In this document: piece after piece, positions 1-9,200 of the stretch
How positions within the stretch are numbered: the first letter of the stretch is position 1
Layout: each line of letters begins with the position of its first letter
DNA from: VAZQ01 sp034669045
Lineage (GTDB): Bacteria > Pseudomonadota > Alphaproteobacteria > Rhizobiales > Xanthobacteraceae
Direction of reading: 5' to 3'
Assembly: GCA_034669045.1 (NCBI GenBank)
Contig: JAXDOD010000085.1
Coordinates: 32,808 to 96,807 of the forward strand
Length of the DNA: 64,000 nt
Made by a program: the position numbers and the translations under genes
Notes under the pieces: model-generated
What the model was told of the DNA's origin: nothing
The model's input: the letters and a program-made list of their open reading frames with translations, nothing else
The model's database searches: none

Positions 1-1195
1 CCACGGCGAGCGCGAGGTCGCGGAACGCAACCTCGTCCTGGAACAGGGCGTGGGTGCCGACCAGGAGCTGGACGCCGCCGGCGGCGAGCCGTTCCAGGAT
101 GTCGCTGCGCTCGCGGCCGCGCTCGCGCCCGGTCAGGATCGCGATCTCGATGCCGGCTTCGGCGGCGAGCGGAGCGATGGTGTTGAAGTGCTGGCGCGCC
201 AGGATCTCGGTCGGCGCCATCAGCGCGGCCTGGCGGCCGCTTTCGATCGCGGTCGCGGCCGCGAGCAGCGCCACCACGGTCTTGCCCGAGCCCACGTCGC
301 CTTGCAGCAGCCGCAACATCCGCTCGGGCTTCGCCAGGTCGGCGACGATGTCGGCAACCGCGCGGGTCTGCGAGGGCGTGAGCGAATAGGGCAGGGCGGC
401 GATGAGCTGTTGGCGCAATCGACCGGTGCCCGGCGTGGCGCGCCCGGCGGGGCGGCGCATATGCGCGCGCACGAGCGCAAGCGCAAGCTGGCCGGCCAGG
501 AATTCGTCATAGGCGAGACGCGTCCAGGCCAGGCTTTCGGGCGCGGCATCGGCCGGATCGACGGGCCGGTGCAGCGTCCGCAGCGCCAGGGCAAAGCTCG
601 GATAGCGCTCGCGCGCGAGGAAGCTCTCGTCCTGCCATTCGGCGAGTTCCGGCAGGCGCGGCAACGCCGTCTCGACCGTCTTGCGCACCTGGTTGAGAGA
701 GAGACCTTCGGTCAGCGGATAGACCGGCTCGATCAACGGCAGCGTACTCAGGCCGGCTTCGTCGACGACGCGATCCGGATGCACCATCTGCAGCATGCCG
801 TCGTAGAACTCGGCCGTGCCCGACACATAGCGCAGCTCTCCGACCGGCAGCAGCTTGTCGAGGTAGTCGGCGCGGGCATTGAAGAACGTCAGGATCAGGT
901 CGGCGGTCTCGTCGCTGGCGTAGACCTGATAGGGCGCGCGCGGACGGTTCGGCGGCGGCGGCCGATGGCGCTCGACCTTGACCGCGACGGTGACGATCGT
1001 GCCGGGCACCACGTCGCGCAGCTTCGGGCGCGCGCGCCGGTCGATCGTGCCGGTCGGCAAGTGAAAAAGAAGATCGAGGACGCGCGCGCCGTCGTCGCGG
1101 CCGAGCAGCCGGCGATAGAGCTTCTCCACCTTCGGCCCGATGCCGGACAGGCTGGTGAGCGCAGCGAACAGTGGATTGAGGACGTTCGGCCGCAT
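1..1195 (-). CDS. recG: ATP-dependent DNA helicase RecG, N-terminal part (3' end outside window)
   Basis: RecG is the branch-migration helicase that reverses stalled replication forks and processes recombination intermediates. The minus-strand frame opens at an ATG ending at 1195 (MRPNVLNPLFAALTSLSGIG) and runs off the left edge. About 398 of the roughly 700 residues expected are present: the N-terminal wedge/OB-fold part and the start of the helicase core. Walker A GDVGSGKT lies near residue 295, followed by the motif Ia region (APTEILARQH). The helix-hairpin-helix-like LSGIGPKV near the start is typical of the family. In related rhizobia recG is divergent from sdhE-mfd. Here about 4.5 kb of beta-helix and hydroxylase genes separates them, and those genes run in the same direction as recG. 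Confidence 0.93.
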   Translation of the reverse strand, partial: MRPNVLNPLFAALTSLSGIGPKVEKLYRRLLGRDDGARVLDLLFHLPTGTIDRRARPKLRDVVPGTIVTVAVKVERHRPPPPNRPRAPYQVYASDETADLILTFFNARADYLDKLLPVGELRYVSGTAEFYDGMLQMVHPDRVVDEAGLSTLPLIEPVYPLTEGLSLNQVRKTVETALPRLPELAEWQDESFLARERYPSFALALRTLHRPVDPADAAPESLAWTRLAYDEFLAGQLALALVRAHMRRPAGRATPGTGRLRQQLIAALPYSLTPSQTRAVADIVADLAKPERMLRLLQGDVGSGKTVVALLAAATAIESGRQAALMAPTEILARQHFNTIAPLAAEAGIEIAILTGRERGRERSDILERLAAGGVQLLVGTHALFQDEVAFRDLALAV

Positions 1196-1290
1196 GGACG
1201 CTTCCGGGCGAATAGCGATGCCTGCTTGCGCACAAATCTAGCGCAATCGCGGGCTCGCGCGGCAGGGACAAAGGGCGGGGATCGTGCGCC

Positions 1291-1314
1291 GCGGCCCGGT
1301 GGAAGCCGGGCCGC
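1291..1314 (-). terminator. Hairpin between beta-helix gene 1 and recG
   Basis: A perfect 9-bp inverted repeat (GCGGCCCGG / CCGGGCCGC) with a 6-nt loop lies just downstream of the first beta-helix gene. No T-run follows on the minus strand, so it is at best a weak or Rho-assisted terminator. Confidence 0.35.
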
Positions 1315-1350
1315 CGCTTGGCGCCGGTGTTGCGCTGTTACGCTGCCGCG

Positions 1351-2298
1351 CTATTGCTTGACGATGGGGGTCAGAGCGCCTCCGTTGGTCCCATTGCCGT
1401 CGATGTAATTGTCGCCGTAGCTCTCCACCACGCCGCCACCGATCGCTGACCAGCCTGCGGATGTGTTTCCCGTCACCATCGATTGAGCGGCGCGAATGGT
1501 AGCGCCGGAACCAAACGCCACAATGCCACTGGCATTGTTGGCGGCGACAGAATGGAACAAGGTTAGCGTGGTCGGCGCTTGACTCGGAAACGAATAAGCG
1601 AGAAAGCCCTTGTCGCCATTTCGGGCGGCGACGCTGTCAGACGCGGTAGCGTTGACAATCCCCGTGCTGTTCGTCCCGTCCACACGGATACCGTGATTGA
1701 CATTGTTGTTCGCCTCGACGCGATTGAAGACGGCCGTGACGACGTCGGAGCCACTCGGGAAGACCAAAATCCCGATACTGCCATTATCGGCCACCAGCGT
1801 GTTGGAGATCGCGAGATTGCTCGGGGCATTCGGAAGAAAGTTGATGCCGTTGTTACCGACACGACGGATGACGCAGTTATCGATCGTCAGGGATGCGCCG
1901 GCGTTGAATACAATCCCGGACTGACCGGAGCCGCCTCCCTCGATGGTGAGACCGCGCAGGCTGACGACATCGCTCAACCCGGCGTTAATGGTGATGCCGA
2001 CCAAACCCGCAGGGACCAGGATGGCAGCGGTGCCAACCCCGTCGTTGACGATGCTGATCGCCTTGCTGATGGTCAGCGCGCCATAGCCGGCCGGATCGAG
2101 AATGTCGATCTCGCCGCCAGCGTCGGTCTTGTCATGCGCGGCCTGCAAGGTTCGGCACGGCAAGGGCAGCGTGCAGTTGTTGGCGTCGCTGCCGTGGCCG
2201 GACACGAACGAGCGCGCATTGAGCGCCTGCGCCGGCGCGGCCCGCAGCGTGGCGGCGAGCGCGAGCGCTGCGGCCATGAGAATGGTGGCGTGATTCAT
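1351..2298 (-). CDS. Secreted right-handed beta-helix protein, copy 1
   Basis: 315 aa. The start is MNHATIL at 2298, because the AAGGGG-rich leader before it is shared by all three copies. Residues 1 to about 25 form a signal peptide ending in an AQA-type cleavage site, so it is exported. The mature part opens with a SFVSGHGSD-N-C motif and then has imperfect 20-25-residue repeats rich in N, G, I and V (runs such as NCVIRRVG and VADNG), the signature of a right-handed parallel beta-helix. No pectinase or lyase catalytic motif was recognised. It is the most divergent of three tandem paralogues and lies furthest from the hydroxylase gene. Function unknown; surface or periplasmic binding, or a role in the cell envelope, is inference. 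Confidence 0.8.
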   Translation of the reverse strand: MNHATILMAAALALAATLRAAPAQALNARSFVSGHGSDANNCTLPLPCRTLQAAHDKTDAGGEIDILDPAGYGALTISKAISIVNDGVGTAAILVPAGLVGITINAGLSDVVSLRGLTIEGGGSGQSGIVFNAGASLTIDNCVIRRVGNNGINFLPNAPSNLAISNTLVADNGSIGILVFPSGSDVVTAVFNRVEANNNVNHGIRVDGTNSTGIVNATASDSVAARNGDKGFLAYSFPSQAPTTLTLFHSVAANNASGIVAFGSGATIRAAQSMVTGNTSAGWSAIGGGVVESYGDNYIDGNGTNGGALTPIVKQ

Positions 2299-2451
2299 GG
2301 GGAAGCCCCTTGGGCTGGCTACACGTGCGGATCGCACGCGGGCGCAAGACTATCCTAGCGGGAGGTGGTCGTCTTTGACGTGACGAACGGTTTGGAGCAG
2401 GCGGTCAGAGCGCGTGTCGGGTTGCCCGCGGGGGCAGCTCGACGGCCGGCG

Positions 2452-3393
2452 CTATTGCTTGCCGACCGAGGTCAGGACGCCGGTATTGGTCCCGTTGCCG
2501 GCGATGTAGTTATCACCGAAGCTTTCGATCACGCCGCTGCTGCTCGCTGACCAACCGTGTATGTTCCCCGTCACCATCGAGTGGGCGGCGCGAAGGATCG
2601 CGTTCGCATTAGCCGCCGAAATGCCAGTGCCATTGTTGGCGGCGACGGACTGGAACAGCGAGAAAGTGGTCGCGGATGGGCCCGAGCCATTAGCGAAAAA
2701 GCCCGTGAGGGCATTGCGGGCGGCGACGCTCTCGGACGCGGTGGCATCCACCCTCCCGGTGGTGATTGCGCCGTTCACCGCGATACCGTAACCGCCATTG
2801 TTGTTCACCTCGACGCGATTGAAAACGGCCGAGACGATAGCCGACCCGGTAGGTTGGACAAGAATCCCGCTATCGCCATTATCGGCCACCAGCGTGTTCG
2901 AGACCGCGAGATCGCTCGTGACACTCGGAACGAAGGAGATGCCAGTGCCGTTGACATGACGGATCACGCAGTTCTCGATGGTCAGAGACCTGCCGGTGTT
3001 GAATAGAATTCCGTGAACGCCGGCGCCGGCGCCTTCGATGATCAGCCCGCGCAGGTTGATGGCGTCGTTCGGTCCGGCGTTGATGATGATGCCGTGGTCG
3101 CCCACCGGCAGCAGGATTCTGGCGGTACCAACGCCGTCGTTGACGATGCTGATCGCCCTGTCGATGGTGAGTGCGCCGTAGCCGGCCACATCCAGCACAT
3201 CGATCTCGCCGCCCGAGCTGGTGACCGTGATGGCGTGGGCAAACGTCCGGCAGGGCGTGGGGAGACTGCAGTCATTGGTGTCGCTGCCGTGGCCGGACAC
3301 GAACGAGCGCGCATTGAGCGCCTGCGCCGGCGCGGCCGGCAGCGTGGCGGCGAGCGCGAGCGCCACGGCGATGAGAATGGTGGCCTGGTTCAT
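2452..3393 (-). CDS. Secreted right-handed beta-helix protein, copy 2
   Basis: 313 aa, starting at MNQATIL (3393) with the same GGGGCTTCCC leader as copy 3. Signal peptide residues 1-25 (ALALAATLPAAPAQA), then SFVSGHGSD-N-C and parallel beta-helix repeats (NLRGLIIEGAG, SLTIENCVIR, NTLVADNG, FNRVEVNNNGGYGI, SVAANNGTGI). It is clearly closer to copy 3 than to copy 1: identical length, identical C-terminus TNTGVLTSVGKQ and the same flanks, consistent with the recent duplication described for unit A. Differences cluster in the middle coils, suggesting both copies are under selection as proteins. No enzymatic motif seen; function unknown. Confidence 0.8.
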   Translation of the reverse strand: MNQATILIAVALALAATLPAAPAQALNARSFVSGHGSDTNDCSLPTPCRTFAHAITVTSSGGEIDVLDVAGYGALTIDRAISIVNDGVGTARILLPVGDHGIIINAGPNDAINLRGLIIEGAGAGVHGILFNTGRSLTIENCVIRHVNGTGISFVPSVTSDLAVSNTLVADNGDSGILVQPTGSAIVSAVFNRVEVNNNGGYGIAVNGAITTGRVDATASESVAARNALTGFFANGSGPSATTFSLFQSVAANNGTGISAANANAILRAAHSMVTGNIHGWSASSSGVIESFGDNYIAGNGTNTGVLTSVGKQ

Positions 3394-3499
3394 GGGAAGC
3401 CCCCTGGGCCGGCTACGCGTGCGGGCTGCACGCGGGTGCAAGACTACCCTGGCGCGAGGTCTCCGTCAGGGCCGTGATGAGCGATTTGGAGCGGCCGGA

Positions 3500-3560
3500 T
3501 CAGAGCGCCGAATAGACGATGCCGGCAAAAATGGCGCCCACGAACGAATACTTGAGCGCG
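3500..3560 (-). pseudogene. Duplicated 3' fragment of the LpxO-like hydroxylase gene
   Basis: On the minus strand this piece encodes the last 20 residues of the hydroxylase at 4839..5789 (ending AIFAGIVYSAL-stop) but has no gene attached upstream. The match stops abruptly after 3560. It is a passenger of the tandem duplication and marks one breakpoint. Confidence 0.85.
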
Positions 3561-3610
3561 CATGGACGCTTCCCGCCGAGTCGCGCCGCCCGTTCGGGTG
3601 GACAAACCTT

Positions 3611-3674
3611 CGTCCGCTCATCCCCGCGCAAGCGGGAATCCAGTCTGGGTCCCCGCTTTCGCGGGGACGAGCGG
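3611..3674. repeat. REP-like palindromic element
   Basis: Two short hairpins (CCCGC-GCAA-GCGGG at 3623-3636 and CCCCGC-TTTC-GCGGGG at 3651-3666) are enclosed by an outer 10-bp imperfect stem (3613-3622 with 3665-3674). This is the shape of the interspersed extragenic palindromes of many Alpha- and Betaproteobacteria. It sits in the only unique segment (3561-3749) between the two duplicated units. Confidence 0.7.
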
Positions 3675-3749
3675 AAAACGATTCCACATGCGTGGGACGT
3701 AAACTGGCGCGGCCGATGTTCGCTTGCGCGCGCACGCAAGGCAATCGTC

Positions 3750-4899
3750 GTGTCGGGTTGCCCGCGGGGGGCGGCTCGACGGCCGGCGCTATTGCTTGCC
3801 GACCGAGGTCAGGACGCCGGTATTGGTCCCGTTGCCGGCGATGTAGTTATCACCGAAGCTTTCGATCACGGCGCTGTTGGACGCATCCCAACCGTGTATA
3901 TTCCCCGTCACCATCGAGTGGGCGACGCGAAGGGTCGCGCCCAAATTATTCGCCGAAATGCCAACACCATTGTTGGCGGCAACAGAAAGAAACAGCGAGA
4001 AAGTAGCCGACGATGGGCCGAAGTCAACAGCGCGAAAGCCCGAGCCGCCATTGCGGGCGGCGACGCTCTCGGATGCGACGGCATTGACCGTCCCGGTGGT
4101 TCCAGAGCCGGACACACTGATGCCGTGACCGCCATTGTTGTTCACCTCGACGCGATGGAAAACGGCAGAGACGATAGCCGACCCGTTCGGATTGACCTCA
4201 ATCCCGTTAACGCCGTTATCGGCCACCAGCGTGTTCGAGACCGCGAGAGCGCTCGTGACACTCGGAACGAAGGAGATACCGAAGCCATTGACATTACGGA
4301 CGACGCAGTTCTCGATGGTCAGGGACTTGCCGGAGTTGAACACGATCCCGTTAAAGCCGGCGCCTGCGCCTTCGATGATCAGGCCGCGCAAGTTGATGGC
4401 GTCGTTCGGGCCGGCGTTTATGACGATGCCCTGGCCGGCCGCGGGGACCAGGATTCTGGCGGTGCCGACCCCGTCGTTGACGATGCTGATCGCCTTGTCG
4501 ATGGTGAGTGCGCCGTAGCCGGCTACATCCAGCACGTCGATCTCGCCGCCGGCGTTGGTGACCGTGATGGCGTGGGCAAACGTCCGGCAGGGCGAGGGCA
4601 GGGTGCAGTCATTGGCGTCGCTGCCGTGGCCGGACACGAAAGTGCGCGGGTTCTGCGCCTGCGCCGGTGTGGCCGGCAGCGTGGCGGCGAGCGCGAGTGC
4701 CGCGGCGATGAGAATGGTGGCCTGGTTCATGGGAAGCCCCCCCTGGGCCGGCTACGCGTGCGGGCTGCACGCGGGTGCAAGACTACCCTAGCGCGAGGTC
4801 TCCGTCAGTGCCGTGATGAGCGATTGGGAGCGGCCGGATCAGAGCGCGGAATAGACGATGCCGGCAAAAATGGCGCCCACGAACGAATACTTGAGCGCG
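3750..4899. repeat. Tandem duplication unit B (about 1.15 kb)
   Basis: Probable parent copy of unit A. It contains beta-helix copy 3, its leader and the natural 3' end of the intact hydroxylase gene, so the hydroxylase tail is in its native setting here and a fragment in unit A. Confidence 0.85.
3789..4730 (-). CDS. Secreted right-handed beta-helix protein, copy 3
   Basis: 313 aa, starting at MNQATIL (4730). Signal peptide to about residue 25 (LPATPAQA), then FVSGHGSD-N-C and beta-helix repeats (NLRGLIIEGAG, SLTIENCVVR, NTLVADNG, FHRVEVNNNGGHGI). It is the member closest to the hydroxylase gene, whose stop lies 108 bp upstream on the same strand, so the two could share a transcript. It is the likely parent of copy 2. 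Family knowledge supports only an exported beta-helix fold; the substrate or partner is unknown. The protein is unusually rich in Asn and Asp, and the neighbouring gene encodes an aspartyl/asparaginyl hydroxylase-fold enzyme; see findings. Confidence 0.8.
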   Translation of the reverse strand: MNQATILIAAALALAATLPATPAQAQNPRTFVSGHGSDANDCTLPSPCRTFAHAITVTNAGGEIDVLDVAGYGALTIDKAISIVNDGVGTARILVPAAGQGIVINAGPNDAINLRGLIIEGAGAGFNGIVFNSGKSLTIENCVVRNVNGFGISFVPSVTSALAVSNTLVADNGVNGIEVNPNGSAIVSAVFHRVEVNNNGGHGISVSGSGTTGTVNAVASESVAARNGGSGFRAVDFGPSSATFSLFLSVAANNGVGISANNLGATLRVAHSMVTGNIHGWDASNSAVIESFGDNYIAGNGTNTGVLTSVGKQ

Positions 4900-5789
4900 T
4901 AATAGGCGTTCTTGTTCCAGGCCTTCATGCGCTTGCCAGCGAGCCGAAGGTGATAGACGTAGCCGAACGCCTTGTTGAGGGCGCCGATGCGCTCGCCGGC
5001 TTCGTTCTCGGTGGCAGTTTCCTTGATGATCCTGCGGCTGACCCAACGGTTGACCGCGGTCATGACCCGGGTCTTGAGCGGCCGCTCGACGTCGCAGAAC
5101 AGGATGATGCGGGTCTGGTCGGTGGTGTTCTCGGCGTAGTGGATGAAGGTCTCGTCGAACATCAGGTCCTCGCCGTCGCGCCACGAATATTCGTGGCCGT
5201 CGACGAAGATGCGGCAGTGGCCCGGATGCGTCGGCGTCACCAGACCGAGGTGGTAGCGCAGCGACCCGGCATAGGGATCGCGATGGGTCTGCAGCCGCGA
5301 GCCCGGGGCGAGCGTCGCGAACATCGCGCCCTTGATGTTGGGGATGGATTCCAGGAGCGCCACCGTGCGCGGGCAGGCGCGCGCGGCCGAGGGCAGCGGG
5401 TCGTCGTACCATTTGAGGTAGAAGCGCTTCCAGCCGTTGCGGAAGAACGAGTTGAAGCCGGCGTCGTTGTAGCCGTCGGAGGCCTTGATGCGTCCTTCGT
5501 CGAACAGCGCGACCGCTTCCTCGCGGATCGCCTGCCAGTTGTCGCGCAGCTTGTCGAGCTCGGGGAACTGGCGCGGCGACAGGATCGGCTGGTTCGGCAC
5601 CTTCGAGAACAGGTACATGAGCACGTTGTAAGGCGCCATGATGCTCGAATGGTCGGTCAGTTGGCGGCCGAAGCCAAGCCGCACGCGGCCGCGGAAATGC
5701 ACCGCCAGCACGGAGGCGGCGAGGCAGTAGAGAAGAATGAACTGAGGGGCCAATAGTCGTGCGGCCATGAAACCCACCCCGACGAGCAA
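4839..5789 (-). CDS. Aspartyl/asparaginyl beta-hydroxylase family, LpxO-like lipid A hydroxylase
   Basis: 316 aa. This is an Fe(II)/2-oxoglutarate dioxygenase of the AspH/LpxO family. LpxO adds a 2-OH to a secondary acyl chain of lipid A at the inner membrane. Visible: an N-terminal hydrophobic segment (about residues 8-30), the iron facial triad H169-x-D171 (THRDP) and H217 (FIHYAEN), the 2-oxoglutarate-binding R227 (QTRIIL), and a C-terminal hydrophobic segment (AIFAGIVYSAL). Two membrane-flanked ends and a cytosolic jelly-roll fit LpxO better than soluble peptide hydroxylases. MAARLL at 5768 is an alternative start. A copy of the last 20 codons is repeated at 3500-3560. Substrate assignment (lipid A or protein) is inference. 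Confidence 0.8.
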   Translation of the reverse strand: MLVGVGFMAARLLAPQFILLYCLAASVLAVHFRGRVRLGFGRQLTDHSSIMAPYNVLMYLFSKVPNQPILSPRQFPELDKLRDNWQAIREEAVALFDEGRIKASDGYNDAGFNSFFRNGWKRFYLKWYDDPLPSAARACPRTVALLESIPNIKGAMFATLAPGSRLQTHRDPYAGSLRYHLGLVTPTHPGHCRIFVDGHEYSWRDGEDLMFDETFIHYAENTTDQTRIILFCDVERPLKTRVMTAVNRWVSRRIIKETATENEAGERIGALNKAFGYVYHLRLAGKRMKAWNKNAYYALKYSFVGAIFAGIVYSAL

Positions 5790-5958
5790 CTCCGCGCAGT
5801 CTTAGCACGGCAGCCTGAGCTCACGAAAGCGTGCAAATCCAGGCGTCGATCAGGACGATATCGCGGCCGATGGTGTTCCGCGACCGCTGGCATCCGCGCG
5901 CGTGACCGCTATATAGAGCATCGCCCGGCCAGTCCGGGCTTTTGGCGTTGAGGTATGC

Positions 5959-6252
5959 ATGACCGGAACGACCCGATCGAGCGCGGGCTTGGACGTCCGC
6001 CGCCGCAAGCTGCTGTTCCGCTCCTGGCATCGCGGCATGCGCGAGATGGACCTGATCATGGGCCGTTTCGCCGACAGCGCCGTCGACAGTCTCGATGATG
6101 TGGAACTCGCCGAATTCGAGCGCCTGATCGAATTGCCGGACCGCGACCTGCTGGCCTGGATCACCGGCGAGGAGGCCGTGCCGGCGAGCGTCGACACGGC
6201 GCTGTTCCGCCGGCTGCGCGACTTCCGCCTGCGCGTCGCGGGGGAGGAGTGA
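5959..6252 (+). CDS. sdhE: FAD assembly factor SdhE (SDHAF2/YgfY family)
   Basis: 97 aa. SdhE promotes covalent flavinylation of the succinate dehydrogenase flavoprotein SdhA. The family signature RGMRE (R25-E29) is intact, followed by the short helical bundle typical of the family (LAEFERLIELPD, DLLAWITGEE). The ATG at 5959 follows a GTTGAGG ribosome site at 5947-5953. The stop at 6252 is five bases before the mfd ATG, so the pair is probably co-transcribed; sdhE-mfd is a common rhizobial arrangement. Confidence 0.92.
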   Translation: MTGTTRSSAGLDVRRRKLLFRSWHRGMREMDLIMGRFADSAVDSLDDVELAEFERLIELPDRDLLAWITGEEAVPASVDTALFRRLRDFRLRVAGEE

Positions 6253-6257
6253 TCGCA

Positions 6258-9200
6258 ATGGCGCGATCACCGGCCGACCTGCTCGAACCGGGACGCCCGC
6301 TGACGCTGGCGGGCGTCGCCGACGGTGCCGAAGGCCTCGTTGCCGCCGACCTGGCGCGGTCCGTGGCCGCGCGAGCCAATGCGCCGGCGACGAGCCTGCT
6401 GGTGATCTGTCGCGACGGCGGGCGCATGGCCGCGTTGTCGCGCGCGCTGGCGTTCTTCGCGCCCGAGCTCGCTCTGCTCGAATTCCCGGCCTGGGACTGC
6501 CTGCCCTACGACCGCGTCTCGCCGCATGCCGGCGTGGTGGCCCAGCGCATGACCGCGCTGTCGCGGCTGGCGCGGCTGAAGGGCCGCGACCGCCCGTCGG
6601 TGCTGCTGACGACGGTCAATGCCGCGCTCCAGCGCGTGCCGGCGAAAGCTTTCGTCGGCGCCCAGGCGCTCTCCGCCGCGCCCGGCAACCTGCTTGCGAT
6701 GGACGGCATCACGGGCTGGCTGGAGCTCAACGGGTTTTCGCGCGCGTCCACGGTGCGCGAGCCTGGCGACTACGCGGTGCGCGGCGGCATCATCGATCTC
6801 TACGCGCCCGGCATGGCCGAGCCGGTGCGGCTCGATTTCTTCGGCGATACGCTGGAGACGATCAGGACCTTCGATCCCGAGACGCAACGCACCACCGATC
6901 AGTTGCGCGGGCTCGATCTCGTTCCGGTCGCCGAGTTCCAGCTCACCACCGAGACGATCAAGCGCTTCCGTCTCGGATACGTGGAGGCCTTCGGCGCGCC
7001 GGCGCCCGACGACCTGCTGTACGCGGCGGTGAGCGAAGGCCGGCGCCATCCCGGCATGGAGCACTGGCTGCCGCTGTTCCACGACCGGATCGAGACCATC
7101 TTCGACTATGTGCCCGGCGCGGCGGTGGTGCTCGAGCCGCAGGCGGAAGACGTCGCGCGCGAGCGCTTCGAGCAGATCAGGGACTATCACGAGGCGCGGG
7201 TCCAGGCGCTGACCGACCGCCATGCCGGGCCACCCTACCGGCCGCTGCCGCCCGACCGCCTCTATTTGGCCGAGTCCGAATGGCGCACCCGCCTCGACAC
7301 CGCCGCGCTGGCGCGGCTCACGCCCTTCACGGCCTCCACGGGGCAGATCATCGAGGTCGGCACCAAGCAGGGGCGCAACTTTGCCGCCGAACGCGCCGAG
7401 GCCGGCCGGAACGTGTTCGAGGCGGTGACCAGCCACGTCCAGGCGCTGCAGGCCGCCGGCAAGCGCGTCGTGATCGCACTCTGGAGCGAAGGCGCGCGCG
7501 AGCGCATGGGTCACGTGCTCGCCGATCACGCGCTTGCCAATCTTTCGCCCGTGCCGTCATGGCCCGAGGCGCTGAAGCTGCCGAAGCCGCAGGTCGCGCT
7601 CGCGGTGCTCGGGCTCGAAAGCGGGTTCGAGACCGCGGAAGCCGCGGTGATCAGCGAACAGGACATCCTCGGCGACCGCCTGGTGCGGTCGCGCCGGCAG
7701 GGCCGGCGGCCGGAAAACTTCATCGCCGAGGCGACGAGCCTCGCTGCCGGCGATCTCGTGGTCCATGTCGATCACGGCATCGGCCGCTTCGTCGGCTTGC
7801 GGGCGATCGAGGCCGCCGGCGCGCCGCACGACTGTCTCGAAATCCACTATGCGGGCGGCGACAAGCTCTACCTGCCGGTCGAGAACATCGAGCTGTTGTC
7901 GCGCTACGGCAATGAGGACAGCCACGTCGATCTCGACCGGCTCGGCGGCACGGCCTGGCAGTCGCGCAAGGCGCGGATGAAGAACCGCATCCGCGAGATC
8001 GCCAACGAGCTGATCAAGATCGCGGCCGAGCGGCTCCTGCGCGAAGCGCCGAAGCTCACCATCGAGCACGGGCCCTATGACGAATTCTGTGCCGGCTTTC
8101 CCTATGAGGAGACGGAGGACCAGCAGGCCGCGATCGACGTGGTCATGGGCGAGCTGGCGTCGGGCCGTCCGATGGACCGCCTGATCTGCGGCGATGTCGG
8201 CTTCGGCAAGACCGAGGTGGCGTTGCGCGCTGCCTTCATCGCCGCGATGAACGGCAGGCAGGTCGCCGTGGTGGTGCCGACGACGCTGTTGGCGCGCCAG
8301 CACACCAAGACCTTCACCGACCGCTTCCGCGGCTTTCCGATCAAGATCGGCCAGGCCTCCCGCCTGGTCTCCGGCAAGGAGCTGGCACGCGTGCGGGCTG
8401 GGCTCACGGACGGCACCATCGACATCGTGGTCGGCACCCATGCGCTGCTCGGCAAGGCGATCAAGTTCCGCGATCTCGGGCTCCTGATCGTCGACGAGGA
8501 GCAGCATTTCGGCGTCGTGCACAAGGAAAAGCTCAAGCAGCTTCGCGCCGAGGTGCACGTGCTGACGCTCACCGCAACGCCGATCCCGCGCACGCTGCAG
8601 CTCGCGCTTTCCGGCGTGCGCGACCTGTCGCTCATCGCCTCGCCGCCGGTCGACCGGCTGGCGGTGCGCACCTTCGTCGCGCCCTTCGACCCGTTGGTCG
8701 TGCGCGAAGCGCTGTTGCGCGAGCGCTATCGCGGCGGGCAGGCCTTCTACGTCTGCCCGCGCATCGAGGATCTCGCCGGCGCCAAGGATTTCCTCGACAA
8801 GCACGTGCCGGAGATGAAGGTCGCGGTCGCGCACGGGCAGATGCCCTCGACCGTGCTCGACGACATCATGTCGGCCTTCTACGACGGCAAATACGACACG
8901 TTGCTCTCGACCACGATCATCGAATCCGGGCTCGACATCCCGACCGCCAACACCCTGATCGTGCATCGCGCCGACCGCTTCGGCCTGTCGCAGCTCTATC
9001 AACTGCGCGGCCGGGTGGGACGCTCCAAGGTGCGCGCCTATTCGCTGTTCACGCTGCCGGCCGAACGGAAAATCACACCGCAGGCGGAGCGGCGGCTCAA
9101 GGTGCTGCAATCGCTCGACACGCTGGGCGCCGGCTTCCAGCTCGCCTCGCACGACCTCGACATCCGCGGCGCCGGCAACCTCCTGGGCGAGGAGCAGTCC

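Larger units (their letters stand above)
2414..3560. repeat. Tandem duplication unit A (about 1.15 kb)
   Basis: Direct repeat of 3750..4899. It starts at the shared GTGTCGGGTTGCCCG, covers the 3' end and whole CDS of beta-helix copy 2 and its leader, and ends inside a fragment of the hydroxylase 3' end at TTGAGCGCG. Lengths are nearly equal (1147 and 1150 bp) and most of the sequence is identical by eye. Confidence 0.85.

Noticed and set aside
50..1408. Plus-strand open frame over recG
   Set aside because: Opposite the recognisable RecG reading frame; composition is typical shadow (Arg, Gly, Gln rich) with no family motif.
3519..5756. Plus-strand open frame spanning the beta-helix and hydroxylase genes
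   Set aside because: Antisense to beta-helix copy 3 and the hydroxylase, which carry signal peptides and catalytic motifs; no ribosome site and no domain.
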